A stretch of 64,000 bases of DNA from Taxillus chinensis (Eukaryota; Streptophyta; Magnoliopsida; Santalales; Loranthaceae), in NCBI GenBank assembly GCA_023512835.1, contig CM042090.1, positions 5,549,826 to 5,613,825 on the forward strand. The letters run 5' to 3'. Shown here in pieces: positions 11,972 to 25,402 of the stretch. The notes beneath the pieces were generated by a model. The model had not been told where the DNA came from. It worked only from the letters and a program-made list of their open reading frames with translations, and did no database searches. The position numbers were made by a program, and so were the translations under genes. How positions within the stretch are numbered: position 1 is the stretch's first letter; every line of letters starts with the position of its first letter.

Positions 11972-12575
11972 TGTTACGTTCTGAAATTCCAGAATATCGA
12001 AAGTGAGTAAGTGTGACTCCTTATACTTGCACCCGAATGGTCAAGTGATAACTTATCCCATACAATCATACAAAAGAGTAATCTTATACATTTCCAACAA
12101 TTTACAACTCATTTAAACAAACCAATGTTATTTATTAATCATAAACATGTCGAGTCTCAAGTCATTACAATTGTCACAGACCCTTATCCAGAAAACCAAA
12201 TAAACCAATAATGTCTCAACACAAAGTAAACATGAAGCAAGTGAAGTCATTATATTAGAATAAGATTCTAGAGATTTACTCATGTAGCCTCAACATATAA
12301 TCTCAATCAATAGCTGAAAAAAAGTTCAATAATGTAGGGATGAACACAAATACTCAGTAGGTGACCTACAACTCCGTGCTATCCCTATAACTCAACCATA
12401 AATAGAATCTACATGCTAAGTGTATACATATGTTAATGTAGTGCGCTAAATAACCCTTCTCAAACAAACAATGTAGCAAAATAAACATTTATAGTAGTCA
12501 AGCAAACCCCATAATCAATAATAAGACCAGGGTTTTGACAGCATATGCCAATAACAAAGGCTATTAGCAGCCCAT

Positions 12576-12961
12576 TGTCACACCCCAAACAGCGTGGTGG
12601 TGGCGGGCGTCTCCCAAGTGGCGTAGGTGCGTGCTACTTGTGGAGGGGCAAGGCGGAAAGCGTAGCTAGTGCAGACGGAATAGGCTCCACAATAGTTCAT
12701 GTGGAAGATTGATGGAGCCCCTTCGGAGTTCAGATGTACTGGCCCGGTTAAATACGGGGAGTACGTCACTAGTCTCGGACCTGATGATGAAGAGGAGACT
12801 TGGCCATCCCTACACAAACTGGTCGGGAACTGGAGCCGTTCTCCTCATGAGCCCAAGGTAGGGCGAAACCAGTCTACGTGTGCCTCGATCAGTATGGCTT
12901 ACTCGGAGCATCCACTAGGGTGACCGAGTGCCGCATGGGTGAAAACCCTGACCCTGTGACA
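12576..12961 (+). repeat. 5' LTR of the TRIM
   Basis: 386 bp, with tgtcac/gtgaca terminal inverted hexamers; the primer-binding site follows at once. Confidence 0.9.
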
Positions 12962-13307
12962 AAGTGATATTAGAGCGGTTGTAGCCCATTTCCAAGAAAG
13001 CTCATCGAAGCACTCTCTCAAACAATGTGCGTGGTCCCTAATCTCACATTGGGAGGGAGCCCATAACAAATGGAGGTCGACCAGATCAAGGTCTAGCACG
13101 CATCGCGTCCACTAAGTTGTTGGCCATCGAGCTAAGGTGGAATATACGAGGATAGGACAGAGTGGCATTGTGGGAGTCGAAAGGAGTGCACCGAACAATC
13201 TTGGTTCCTCCGAACTCACTGACGCAACGAGGACGTTACGAAATCAAGTGGGGAGGATGTCACACCTCGAACAGCATGATGATGGCGGGTGTCTTGTGAG
13301 TGGCGTA

Positions 13308-13722
13308 TGTCACGACCCGAGCAGCGTGGTGCTGGCGGGATGTTTCTTAGTGGCATGATTCAGGAATGTATTCGTGCTACGTAAAGGAGAGGGGTTGGTT
13401 GAAAGCGTAGATGGTGCGCAGCAGAAGGTTCCAGGCCGTTCGTGGAGGAAAACGGATAGAACCCCTTCGGAGTTCAGACGTGCCGACCTGGTTGAATGCG
13501 GGGAGCACGCCGCTAGTCGAGGACTTGACGTTGAAGAAGGGATTTGGCCATCCTTACACAAACTGGTCGGGAACTGGAGCCGTTCTCCTGATGAGCCTAG
13601 TGGCAGGGCGAAACCAGTCTACGTGCGCTTCAACCCTCAAAGGCTAAACTTAGCGGACCGTGGATAGAGAAGCTAAGTGCCGCAGTGGGTTGAGAGGCGC
13701 AAAAAACCTGACCCCGTGACAC
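13308..13722 (+). mobile_element. Solo LTR nested inside the TRIM 3' LTR
   Basis: A 415-bp sequence with the same tgtcac...gtgaca ends and diverged similarity to the TRIM LTR. It interrupts the 3' LTR exactly at cgta, which is repeated on both sides (13304-13307 and 13723-13726). Outside it, the 3' LTR reads continuously when aligned to the 5' LTR. Confidence 0.88.
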
Positions 13723-14449
13723 GTAGGTGCGTGCTACTTGCGAAGGGGCAAGACAGAAAGCGTAGCTGGTGTAGATGGGATAGGCTCCATGACAGTTTGT
13801 GTGAGAGATCGATGAAGCCTCTTCGGAGTTCAGACCTACCGACCCGGTTAAATGCGGGGAGTACGCTGCTAGTCTCGGACCTGACGATGAAGAGGGGACT
13901 TGGCCATCCCTACACAAACTGGTCATAAATTGGAGCCGTTCTCCTGATGAGCCCAAGACAGGGTGAAACCAGTCTACGTATGCCCCGATTGGTATGGCTT
14001 ATTTGGAGCATTCACCAGGGTGGCCGAGTGCTGCACGGGTGAAAACCCTAACCCCGTGACACCATGCTAGGAAGGCCACGACAGCCAATGCTAATAACAA
14101 CCAATGCCCAGTCATCAAAATAACCAATTCCAATAACAAAAAATGCCAAGCGTCACAACAACTAATGTCAACTATAGTACACAATGTACAAGTAATCCAA
14201 ACAACTAAACATTAACAGAAAACGTATTAGTGTATCCGTTGGACCTTATTTTGCCCGACTTGGATTTTTTTGTCTCACTCAGCAAGAAAATCCAAATTGA
14301 GGACTACTTCCATGAGACCTTAAAATTCCCAAGGCTAACACCAAACGATATAGAAGGAAATGTGGAGACCAACACACTTAACTGCACTCAATTCTGAGCA
14401 TAAATGAAGAAGTTATAACAAAAAACGTTTCAGGCACAAAAATCAAACT

Positions 14450-14990
14450 TGGTTAAAGAACAGATAAAGGCTTTGGATTGGATCAAGACTTCGAGACAAA
14501 CTTCGGTTTGGATTGATATAAAATACTTTTGTTTGGATTGAAACTTTGAGACAAGACTTCAGTTTGGTTCGAGATAAAGGAGTTTAGTTTGTATCGAGAC
14601 TTTGAGACAAGACTTTGGTTTGGTTCAGATCGAGACTTCAAGACAAGACTTAAGTTTGGTTCAGGATAAAAGCTTTCGGTTCGGATCATGACAAAAGATT
14701 TTTAGTTTGAATTGAGATGAGGCATTTCAGTTCGAGATGAGATACTTCAATTCGAGATAAAGTAATTCGATTCGAGATGAAGGACTTTGGTTTGGTTCAA
14801 GACGAGGCATCTCAATTCAAAACAAGACATTCTACTTCAAGACAATGTATTCTGCTTTGAGATTGGTTCTTCAATTCGAAATAGGCAACAAAAACATTGA
14901 GATTTGGCCTCCCACTTTGAGACGAGATTTTTTACTATGAGATTTGGTCTTTCGGCTTGAAATAGTTAGCATTACTTCTAGATTTGCCTA
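14450..14990. repeat. Degenerate low-complexity repeat
   Basis: Irregular copies of a unit like gagacaagacttnggtttgg, 20-40 bases each, with drifting sequence. It appears to lie inside the probable gypsy LTR at 11972-15104. No coding meaning. Confidence 0.6.
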
Positions 14991-15699
14991 TAACAGCTCA
15001 CAGGATACAAATTTTGATATATAACACTCTTGACAATTGGTTTTTAACTCCTTGGGATGTGATTATTTCTCAAAAATTGATTTTTAATGCCTCAGGACAC
15101 CACATTTGACACGTGGGAACTTGAAAAATCATGTGCCCAATGCCCCACCAATTTTGGAGGTGTCATCTATCCCTTCATGAACCTCTATAAATAATATCAC
15201 TCGTCTAGTAACAAAAGGAGGGATATAATCTGAAAAAAATGATTAGACAGTGAAAAAAGAGAATGGGAGAGAATATTTGAAACTCATCCAAATAATTTAA
15301 AATCTTGAAAGCACAGGTGCTAAAAACTCCCAAGAATATACACATCTTTCGTTACTTTTAATTGGAGTCTTTTTTAATATTCCACAATATTTCTACAGAA
15401 GGAGCAAAGCATGAGCAAGGGTCATTCAGCATCAATGGCAGTAATTTCCAAGTTTTTTTATTATTTTTGAATTTGAATTTGGGGGTTTTGATTTGGGTTA
15501 TCTCTTTATTGTTTTTGAATTTGGGGGTTTTAGTTTAAATAAGGTATTAGGGTTTGAGCGAGGAGATGCTTCTGGTTTTGGAAAAAATCCAATTAGAAGA
15601 TTATTATAGTGAGAGAGACGACTACCTCTCGAATTGTAGACCAACTATTCTATTTTTTTCACATTTTATATATTAATAAATTTACTCTTTTGCTTGGGT

Positions 15700-18205
15700 T
15701 CCTATCAAATTGGTATTAGACCACGATCTTTGGACTGATGGATGCAAATAAAATCAAAGTTGTGGAAGAGAAATTGGAGGCAAAGGTCGACTTCATTAAG
15801 GCCATCCTCAACGAGTGATTTAAAGCCACCAACAAACAATTCACCACCTTGGAGACCATGCTGTACAAACTAATGGAACTCCAATAAAATCCTCCGACCA
15901 TTCCATCGGCCAAGGGATGGATGGCGAATGAGCTCCCTAGCAACACAGCCAAGAGCAGTGAGGTTGGGAAAGGAATACACGTGCATCCTGACGTGGTTGA
16001 TTCGAGCGGATAAAGAACCCACAAAGAAGGCACCAAGGGACTTTGTCCTAGGGTTGTCTTCTCAGGCATCGAGTCAGGCGGTAGCAGCGAAGGCAGATGG
16101 ATTGGGGCTGGACATAGCGATGTTGAGGGCTATGGACTGTTAGATGGACAACCTATCTCTAGTGGTGACCGCCCGACAGTAGCATGGGGCCACAAACTAC
16201 AGTGCAGTCCTAGCATGGATAAAGGACAGCTGGCCATCATGGACAGAGGAGTTTGTGGCTGGCAAAGGTGGTCCTGGATATGGACTTGAGGAGGTCAACC
16301 CATCTTGGGGTGCATGATGGCCTGAGGAAACGCGGTGATCAGCCTCGTTTGCTGGAGGTTGAGACCCTAGGCAACTAAAATAACAACTAAGATAAAATAG
16401 TTATGGACGGACATTGCCATTTAGGGAGGCACTAAGGCCAGTGGAGGGCTAACACGGAGCTGCAATATCGTTTAAGAGGGAGCTTTGCCTAGGTAGAGGA
16501 GAGGAGAGTAAACTTGTTAAGAGGAAGGAGGCATAGATTAGAAAGGTATGACTCATTACGACACCGGGCTTCGGGAGATAGGGCCTGATGTGGGAAATGA
16601 CTCTTGGGCTTACAATTTTGGAAATCGAGAAAGGAGAGAGGGATAGAATGGGGGTATGGCCTATATGGCACGAAATTGGCACATGTGTCATTAATGGGGG
16701 CCAAATTGCAGGGTTCAAAAATTAAAAATACCCATATTCGAAGTAGCAAATGTGCACGAATGGTTGTATTAAGTGGAACATTATTTCCCTTTTAATGGTT
16801 TCTCAGATAGGGAAAGGTTGTCTACAGTGGGTGTTTGCTTGAAAGGTAAGGTGCTAGCATGGTTCCAGTGACGTGAATAACAACCATTGGGGTCATGGGG
16901 TAAGTTCAAGGATCAAATATTCGCACAATTTAGAGCCACCCAAGCAGGGACATCTATGAGCAATTTGCAACGCTAACCCAGGATCGAATGGTGATGGAGT
17001 ATGGAGAGAAGTTTCAATTGTCATTCGAATGCCTAGATAGGATTTTTAAAGTGGTATTGGAAGGCACCTTATGAAAGGGATGAATCCGGATATATGGGCA
17101 GCCCTCTAGCTACTACATTCGCACTATTTGGGTCATGTGGTGTCTGCTGAGGGGATTGCAGCAAATCGGTCAAAGGTGGTGGCCATGTTGCACAAGTTAA
17201 TCCCTAAGACGTTAATAGAGTTGTGGTGATTTTTAAGGCTTAATGGGTACTACCGTAACTTTGTAAGGGGGTATGACACAATTGTTTAGCTCCTGGCAGA
17301 GCAACTAAAGAAGGATGACTTTTAATGGGATGATGCAACCACTCTCACCTTTGAGAAACTAAGACTAGCCATGTCCAATGTTCCAATCTGCACCCACCAG
17401 ATTTTAGCCACCCTTTACTAGTAGAGAATGATACCTCTGGATATGGTTTAGGGGCAGTTCTCATACATAATCAACATCCGATTGCATATTTTAGACAGGT
17501 GTTAATGGCACGTGCACGCCTCAAATCTCTATATGAGCATGAGCTTATGGCTATTGTGTTTGCTGTATAAAAGTGGCGATCGTACTTATTGGGAAGACAC
17601 TTTATTATTTGAACCAATCAATAAAGTCTCAAGTTTCTGTTAGAACAACGGTTGGTGATCAAGGAGTACCGATGCTAGCTATCTAATTTATTGGGATATG
17701 ATTTTGAGATTCGGCTCAGACTGGATAACAAGGTGGCATATGCCTTGTCAAGGCGAGGGGCAGAGCCCACTTGTTTGCATTATCAATGCCATGGGTGCTT
17801 GATTGGGAGACAATCATGGACAATTCTATGACAGATGTGAGGTTGACAAAGATTCAGATGACAATCTTGCATGGGGATACCCGTTATCCATAATATTCCT
17901 TAAAGGGATAGCGGCTGTTATATCGGGGTCGACTCGTGTTGCCACGAACATCACCCCATATACCATAATTATTGCAGGAATTTCATAGGAGTGCAATTGG
18001 GGACACTCTGGTGCCCTTAAGAGTTAAGACTTGCCGGTGCTTGGTTGCAGAGTTGTATTGGGTGGGAATGAAAAAATATATGGCGAGAACATGGTAGCTA
18101 AATGCGATGAGTGTCAACATCACAAATATATGTACTTAGCACTGAGGGGATTATTGTAACCATTAGCACTACTAGATTAGGTTTGGGAGGAGTTGATGAT
18201 AGATT
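15700..18205 (+). pseudogene. Decayed Ty3/gypsy gag-pol
   Basis: The LTR side ends cctatca at 15707, followed by a primer-binding site (tggtattagaccacgatc, 15711). A gag-like frame starts at ATG 15738 (MDANKIKVVEEKLEAK) and breaks quickly. Gag continues in fragments to about 17150. Reverse transcriptase and RNase H remnants follow at 17190-17760 (a frame resembling LRLNGYYRNFV, later GYGLGAVL and YALSRRG). An integrase zinc-binding remnant with KCDECQHHKY lies near 18100. Stops and frameshifts are dense throughout. An LTR promoter-like TATA box (ctataaata) is at about 15185. Confidence 0.75.
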
Positions 18206-18600
18206 CGTAGCGCTTGCAAAAATATTTATAGTAATCCTAACTCAACCTATATAGATAGGATAAGCAGGGTCGATCTCATAGAGATATTGGTAACTTCTTA
18301 GATAAAGAACTAATGCTAGGGCTTGACACAAGAACAGAAATGATAAAAGTATAATTATCTAAACTATTTTGATACTGGCTAACTTAATATATTCAAATGG
18401 ATTGGAGCTATTGGTGAAAGGTGTTGTAATGGGTTGTATCTAAAGTATGAAGATTGAACCTATGTGATGATTCTTTGATTTAATATTACTTATATAAATT
18501 ATATTACCATATTATGATTAAATTCACAACTCTTATTCATTGGTTATCCTCTTTCAAGCTCTAGCTAGTGTGTACACCTTGTTGAACCCTATTTTGATCA
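18206..18600. other. AT-rich spacer with a retrotransposon-derived motif
   Basis: The segment tagcgcttgcaaaaatattt ... gcagggtcgatctcatagag resembles a sequence block common at plant retrotransposon LTRs. No coding content. Confidence 0.35.
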
Positions 18601-18614
18601 GGTTAAATCAGAAC

Positions 18615-19610
18615 CGTACTCGACGAAGGACCACAAGATTAAGGACCACTTTGGAGACCTTAAAATGTCCCAAAACCAGCACTAAATGATAGAGGTTGAA
18701 ATTCGGAAAACAACACACTTGACCACACTTGATTTCGAGAAGAAATGAAGAGATTATGACAAAAGTATCAAGTTTCATACGAATTTGAATGGGACATCCG
18801 GTATGCAGTGCGCTATTTTGCCAATAACTTCCCCAATACTTGTCGGAATCAAACAAAATCAATTAGAATGGTTACATAACATCTTTATCTACCCTTTCCA
18901 ATTGGTTTGAGGTCATTCCAATCTCAATACATTTAGTTATGATTTTTTGAAGTTAATTGTCGAGTTTAGGTGGGATAGCTGGTGCACAACACATTGTTTT
19001 TCTAATAACATTCTCAATACTAACTAGATTTGAACAAAGCCAATTGGATTGGTTAGATAACATCTTTATCATCATCTCCAACTAGTTTGAGGATAATCCG
19101 AGTTCTATGCAATTAACTATGAATTTTTGAATCCGATTGGCAGAACGCTCACTTTATCATATACCTCTGTGCAGTATTTCTCACTTTTCTCCTAAATGGA
19201 TGATCCTTTTTGAGTGATTCAAATTTCAGAAGATAGATAACATAATTTAAGAAAACCAAGACCAATTTGGCCTCAATTCGAGCTCTGTCAAGAAAGTTAT
19301 AAATTTTTGAAGTTGCCCCAGAAATCTGCCTTATTTTTTACGGATTTTGGTTCTTCACATAGATGTTTGTCTCACATTGACAGTTTTGCTCCTCCTTCGC
19401 CCAGTATATATACAAAGACACTCTCCTTACACAACAAATGAGAACAAGAGAAGCCTATGGAAGCCAAAGTAGAATTTCTAACTTGTGAGTGAGCCCAAAT
19501 CTGGATAAGATAACTTCTCTATCAGCCTAGAAGAGGCTCCAACGCATCGAGACTTTAAAAATCCTTTTTTCTAAGTGCGATACATCACAGTTGACCCTGG
19601 GAACTGCATA
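18615..19610. repeat. LTR-like region with three imperfect repeats of about 183 bp
   Basis: Units begin near 18826, 19010 and 19195, each containing a variant of gatagataacat(c)ttt and ending in a variant of tatgaatttttgaa. The preceding 130 bases (18615-18745) match 14285-14415, sharing gagaccttaaaat and caacacactt. A TATA-like stretch is at 19405. Probably part of an old gypsy LTR. Confidence 0.55.
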
Positions 19611-19849
19611 GCCATTAATTCCCAATGGCGCTAATACACCCAGAAATGCATTCAGCCCATACCCACCAAGGCGTCCAGATACCACAGAGGATTAAATAAT
19701 CCTAAGCGATTTATTTATTTTCAGGCATTGAGACTCTTTTTTTTTTAATTTGGGAATAGGAAGCCATAATTAAGCCCTCAAGACATCACAATTGACCCTT
19801 TGGAAATTATAAAGAGTATAATTAATGCACCAATGGATACTTCTCCTAA

Positions 19850-20990
19850 AAGCGCCTATAAATAGGCTATCCATAAAACGATTCAGGGGCATCACGGATG
19901 AGAAGAGGAAATAATTCCAGAGAGAGTAAAAAGCAGAGAGAGAGAATATCCTGATATTTTTAAGAGGAAAAACCCAAAATTGATCATCCTTTTCTAGTGG
20001 CAGGAATTATCAACAGGGAGGCCATCCAGTGGGGACATCAAACGTCAATTATTAAAGGAGGCTCTTCGAAACCAAGGAGCAAACAGTCCAAAAGTGTGGA
20101 CACAAATTCCAGGGGGGAAGGGGAAGTTGCATTTTTCTTTCTCATACCTTGTGTTTTCAGGGAGACTTTTTAAAGGATGACCTCCAAGCTTGGCTATAAC
20201 AATTTACCCAAGTTTCCTTCCTCTGATTTCTTCATATTTAAACTATCAAAGCTTCTTTTCTCAAATGTTTCAAAGTAAGATAGTTTCCCTTTAAACTCTC
20301 ATTCCGTTTTTCCCTAAAAAAGGATGAATAAAGATCACATTTTCTAGAAAAATTTAAAAAATGAGGCTCGGGCGGTCATGAGGATTAAGCCCTAGATGCT
20401 CATATCCTAGTCTGCCTGGGCTAATATCAATTGTGGCAGTATTATTTGAATTTAAATTGTTTTATCTTCTTTTGTAAAAAAGAGAATATTACTTTTGTTT
20501 TCTTATAAAAAATGCAATACTGTCGCATAGGCTTAGATCCAACATTCTTTTTCCAAGATTAGAATGTACCCTTTTATCTACTTTAAAATCTTTTTTGTTA
20601 TTTTAAGGCCTAGATCCTAAAAACTCCCTTTTCCCAAAAATTTAAAATATAAAAAAAATAACTTCTTTTGAAATAATACAAGCAAACACCCATAGATCAA
20701 GACTAGGTACCAATTGTGGGCATTGTGGGGGTGCAAGAGTTTTTCTTCCTTCCCCACACGTAACCGACTCTCGAACATAATTCTTTGGAATCGTAGACCT
20801 TTTTTTTTTTTAGGTGCCCAATCACACCTCTAATTTGTTTGGTGGTGACTCTATGTTTTTTTTCTTTTCTTTCACGGTTTGTGCGAGCCTCATGCAGAGA
20901 TGACTCTAAGATCAACTGAATGAACCATCATGGAGTCCTTTCACAAAGCCAGTAATGAGCCCGGTCAAAAACGGGTGATGACACACCCTA
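19850..20990 (+). mobile_element. Ogre/Tat-like gypsy LTR remnant
   Basis: The end carries a block typical of Ogre/Tat-lineage LTRs: gggggtgcaagagtttttc, then cacgtaaccgactctcgaac, then taggtgcccaatcacacc and ttggtggtgactc. A promoter-like ctataaatagg is at about 19857. No coding region of this element is seen next to it, so it is likely a solo or truncated LTR. The left limit is uncertain. Confidence 0.6.
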
Positions 20991-21960
20991 ACTTAAGGAA
21001 TAAGTGATCCTTTAGATTTAAGAGTTGTTTAGTCTAGAGTTAGCATCACACCCACTTCTGAATTAGATTTTAAGGATACTCAGGCTCTTACAATGTAAGT
21101 ATTGCCTAGTTAGATTATGTGGGTTTTTTAGGAAGTCACTTCACCTTTCAGTCCTTCATGATTTACCCTAATACTAAAACAGAGTAATCACCTCAATCCT
21201 AGAATTATAAATAACCACAAAGTCTATTAATCTAATAGGAATTCATAAATAATAATTAAATAAATATTCATAACACGGAATCAAATTACATCTAATTAAT
21301 ATATTAAATTCACACAATCCCAAATCCCAATACAAGAACAAGATAGGGTTCCAAAATACAGAAAGGGAAAAACTATGAATTAATACATAAACCTAGGTTG
21401 TCAATCCAAGTGTTGTACTATCCTCTTTAGCTTCCAGCCTTCCTTCCTGCTCCTTCCCCCAAAGCCTAGATGAAGAACCTTAGACAACTCTCATATCTTC
21501 TCTAGCTCTCTCGAAATGGTGTCTTAATGCATATATATGAAATGGTAGTCTCTAGATCCTTTAGAAATGAGTTTCTCCTCTCTTTATATAGCCTATAAAA
21601 TTAGGGCAACAACAATTACAAATTTAATTTGTTTCTCAATTGAATTAATGTTTGCCTTGCATCAGTGCAATTTTGGGAAGCTAAATAATTCTCATCAATA
21701 CATATATAAGCCCTTGGGAATTCGTAGAAGACATCTTGGTCTTGAAAATTGTGTTAGACAAGTTAGAATCAATGTAAATCTAACAAAAATGGTTTAGTCA
21801 TGTTATTCCTAATGTGAGTTGTTAAAAATTAACATAGTTGATTGTACTGTCATTGTTGTCAACCATAGTTTTGTCAAACACAATCCTTGTTGTCAACTCT
21901 ATATAGTGATTGTTGAGAGTTGTATTCTTCTCCAAGTGACACCAAATGAAAGAAGAGATA
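20991..21960. other. No gene; AT-rich spacer
   Basis: No recognisable coding, RNA or element structure beyond simple AT-rich sequence. Confidence 0.5.
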
Positions 21961-21964
21961 TCTA

Positions 21965-22400
21965 TCCACTCAAAACCAAATTACACCATCTGAAAGAGGA
22001 GGTCCAAAGAATTAGATTGAGGTGAACAGCTCCTAAACTATGCAACTTGTTATTGACATGTGTAGGGGTTTTTAACTCCAAGTTGCACCATATGAAAGAG
22101 GAAGTCAATAGAGAAGCAGATTGAGGTGAACGGCTCCTAAACCGTGCAACTTGTTGTTGACACTTACATGGGTTTTTTAGCTCTGAATTACACCAAAGTT
22201 TAGCCATGGATAGATAACTTCAATATTTATAAGTTTTCTTTTCACCTCGAGTTGTTTTGAGCTCTATAGTGAAAGTTATGGGTAAAACACTCACACTAAA
22301 CAAGCAAATGTAGTAATGGATATGTGTAGGGTGTTTTTAGCTCCAAATTACACCAAATTTTACCACTGAATAGAGAGCTTCAATATCTACAACTTTGGTT
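21965..22400. repeat. Four degenerate repeats around a ttacacca core
   Basis: Copies at about 21973, 22065, 22170 and 22325 share tttttagctcc-like sequence followed by aattacacca. The first two also share gattgaggtgaacggctcctaa (with variants) and caacttgttgttgac. Spacing is uneven, about 90-155 bases. Probably decayed LTR-internal repeats. Confidence 0.6.
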
Positions 22401-22449
22401 TTGACCTCAAGTAAATTCGAGCACTATAAAGAAAGTTATTGTTAAAATA

Positions 22450-24847
22450 CCAATATTGACACATGCAGATCACAGTTCACCAAATGAATGGTTGAGATCT
22501 ATTTGTCTTTAAAAAAGTGATCTAATAGGTTAGATTCTATTGAATAATATATCAATGGTGGAGAATTGGATGTTTTATTAGGTTAAGAGAGAGGCTCTAA
22601 CCTAGATCCAAGGGCTGAGATTAAATCCAAGAAAGAGATCAATAGTTAGGAGTTAACTGCTGGTTATGTGAGAGGGGTTTATAGTTATATGAGGATATAT
22701 ATACCTAAATTTCATTCTAACCTTTGGGAGAGATATAGAGAGCTCTAGAGATTTTTAGTTAACAATCTTTGAAGTAAAGTGGGCTATAGTGATTACGAAT
22801 TAACCGAAGATCAAAATCCAGTCATAAGGAGGGTGTTTTAATTATTTAAGAGGTCAGAATGAGGAACCCTAGAGGAGAAGGGTTAGTCTATAAGAATAAG
22901 AGCTTCAATTTGATTTCTCTCATGTTGGTGGTTCTATCATCTTGTGGTTAGGTTGTTAAAATAGTGAGCTTGATTATATTTTAGATTTGAGAAATCATCC
23001 ATATATTCTTTGTAAAATTAGAACTAGTAATGTTTATTTATATTTTTGTTGATTGTAATTGGTTTGTGATAGATAGATTTTTATTCACTCTAAAAGAGTT
23101 GGCTAATGTCGTAAATCTTTCTTCAAGATAATAATTCCCTAAGTTTGCACTAAATAGAATAGTAGCATGTAAGGGGTCGAACCCACAAAAGACTAGCCTA
23201 GTTTTCTAGTTCTTAAATCAAAACACCCAACTACTCTTGTTCTATAAAATGTCTTGACAAAATTGATTTCTTTTTAAAACTAAAGATCTAATTTTTATTT
23301 GATTTTCTGAATAAGAAAAGACAACATAATTATTTTCGGAATTAAAACTCAAGGACTAAAGATATCTAGGGTCACAATTTCACCTCCCTACGTTGTTTCT
23401 ACTAATTTTAAGGTTCTTGGGGTTATTTAAATAATAGCATGTTATACATGAGCCAAGGTACTACAAATAGTCATTGACAGACCTTCTAAGTGTTGTGTGC
23501 TTGAATGGTCATCATGGCAACAACAAACAAAGCCTATTTATGATATTTCTGAAAGGATAATAGTCACACCAATCACAAATACGCTATGAATCCAAGGTCT
23601 GCCCCAGACTAGGGCTAAGAAATCTAGGTGTATACAATCTAGATATAGAAGATGAATAACAAATTCATACAACATGCAATCCTCAATTAAACAAACCCAA
23701 TATTTATAGAATCAATACAACAGCATAAGGGGCTACATTGCTCCCCTAGATTAAGAAAGCTACTCATACATGTTTGTGAAAAAGCATAAAGAAATGCAAA
23801 TCATCATCTCAGAACCAAGCACAAAAGAACTTCAAGTCCAAATCTTCTCCAGCCGTCTAAGACGTCTCTCTAGGGCCTGCCTATCCAAAATATAAGCCTC
23901 CTCTCTCTCCAGAAATGAACTCCAATCCTTAGGCATGTTGCTCTCTCCAAAATGTAACTTCTGACTGCCCAAAACGTGATATGCCTCCTCTATTTATAAA
24001 GGAGCATGTGCCCTAACCTCCAGCCATCATCCTTTATCAAAACGACATAGTTTTTATAAATGACAGCATTTCTTCTTTCCAACCATTATACAACTCAAAG
24101 CAAGCAGAATATGGACAAAGTTCTTTAGGAAAAGAACATCAGCATACAAAAATAGAGATCCCTACGCAAAAACATTGCTGCACGTGATAATGAACATGAC
24201 ATTGCACGTGTCAATGCCATATCATGTGCAAGCTCCAAATGCTCTGAAATTCATCTCCAAGCTTCCTTGCATCATTTAGAAGGCTTCCATGCAATAATAC
24301 ACCTACACGTGACATTAGCCATATCACGTGTACATCAAAAACACCTCCTTTTGAGCTTATCTTTTGTCACAAGTTCCCTTATTGGTAGATAAAATGGTTC
24401 AGCTGATGTGCGTGAGAAGAAATCACCTAAAAACCTGCCAAAACAACTCAAAAACACATATACATGGGCAACAGTATCTTCCTAAATAGAGGTCCCTATG
24501 CAAAAACCTGCTCTTAATCACCCTAAATATACAGTAGAATAATGACATAAAGGCACGTTATTAGGTAGTGAACTCAAGGCCAAAGACCCTAAAACTTGTA
24601 TTTGAGACAGTGAGCCTTGGGTAGCAGTGTGCTATCCTGAACCGCATAGTGGAGATTCTGTGATTAGCAAATTATTAATCACATCGTAGACATAACTCTA
24701 CATATTGTAGGGTGAACCACATAATTATTGTGTATTGCGGTTGCTTGCTTAATTTCTATTACATCAAAATCAAAAACCTAAGTTAGCTAAATACAATCGC
24801 TAAAGGTGATTCAAATTAAAATGAAATTAATTCATTAATTCACTCCC
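22450..24847. other. No gene; decayed AT-rich repeats
   Basis: About 2.4 kb with no supportable reading frame. 23090-23220 carries a block of the kind seen near LTR ends (gggtcgaacccacaaaag). I cannot assign the rest. Confidence 0.45.
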
Positions 24848-25332
24848 TCCCCTGTGAGGACCCGTGTCCTAGTCCTGAGAGTTAAAGGTGGGAGGTGCCT
24901 TTTTGGTGCTAAAATTTTGCTTTTTAGTGTATTTTTTGGCATTTTGGAGTGAACAACGGAGCATCGTGGTCAAATCCAAAGCATCGTTGTCAAATCCAGA
25001 GTATCAGGTCAAATTCGAGACACCAATGATAAGGAGTAAGGAGCCTTAATGCGGAATAAGGGAATCCAAGTGATCATGGATACGGAGTAAGGATCCGAGC
25101 GATCCCTTAACACGGAGTAAGGATCCGAATGATCTCCTAGCTCGAAGCAAGCCCCAATAGTCTGGAATGATCTATTGCATCGCTAGTCTGGATTGATCCG
25201 TAGCATCAATGATCCAGAATGTGCTTCCAGTGATCCGGCGTAGTGGCAGTCAACACAAGGTCGATGCGCGTTTTGTGCCACGTTGACTATGTGCAATGCG
25301 TCTTCTTTGCTATATATATATTTTGTATTTTC

Positions 25333-25334
<2 letters not shown>

Positions 25335-25399
<65 letters not shown>
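25335..25399. repeat. (GA)n microsatellite
   Basis: About 32 GA units inside the solo LTR. Arg/Glu or Leu/Ser repeat frames here are artefacts. Confidence 0.95.

Positions 25400-25402
<3 letters not shown>

Larger units (their letters stand above)
12576..14061 (+). mobile_element. TRIM (terminal-repeat retrotransposon in miniature) with a nested solo LTR
   Basis: LTRs of 386 bp (12576-12961) and about 385 bp (13258-13307 plus 13727-14061) start tgtcac and end gtgaca. The 296-bp interior begins with a Met-tRNA primer-binding site (tgatattagagc, 12966) and ends with a purine tract (gtggggagga, just before 13258). It has no coding capacity. Flanks carry a 4-bp direct repeat ccat (12572-12575 and 14062-14065). 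The 3' LTR is interrupted by a related solo LTR. Frames reported here are LTR shadows. Confidence 0.9.
11972..15104 (-). mobile_element. Probable gypsy solo LTR, split by the TRIM
   Basis: The left end tgttacgttctgaaattcc resembles the terminus of the gypsy LTR at 55061 (tgtcacgccccgaatttc). The right end near 15104, read on the minus strand, starts tgtggtgtcctgaggc and continues with catcccaaggagtta, like the start of that same LTR. Removing the TRIM and its target duplication leaves about 1.64 kb, matching the other two LTRs of this type (1644 and 1658 bp). I see no matching target duplication, so the right boundary is tentative. Confidence 0.4.

Noticed and set aside
12578..14184. Several 60-110 residue ORFs on both strands
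   Set aside because: They are LTR sequence of the TRIM read in chance frames; similar ones recur because the LTR recurs.
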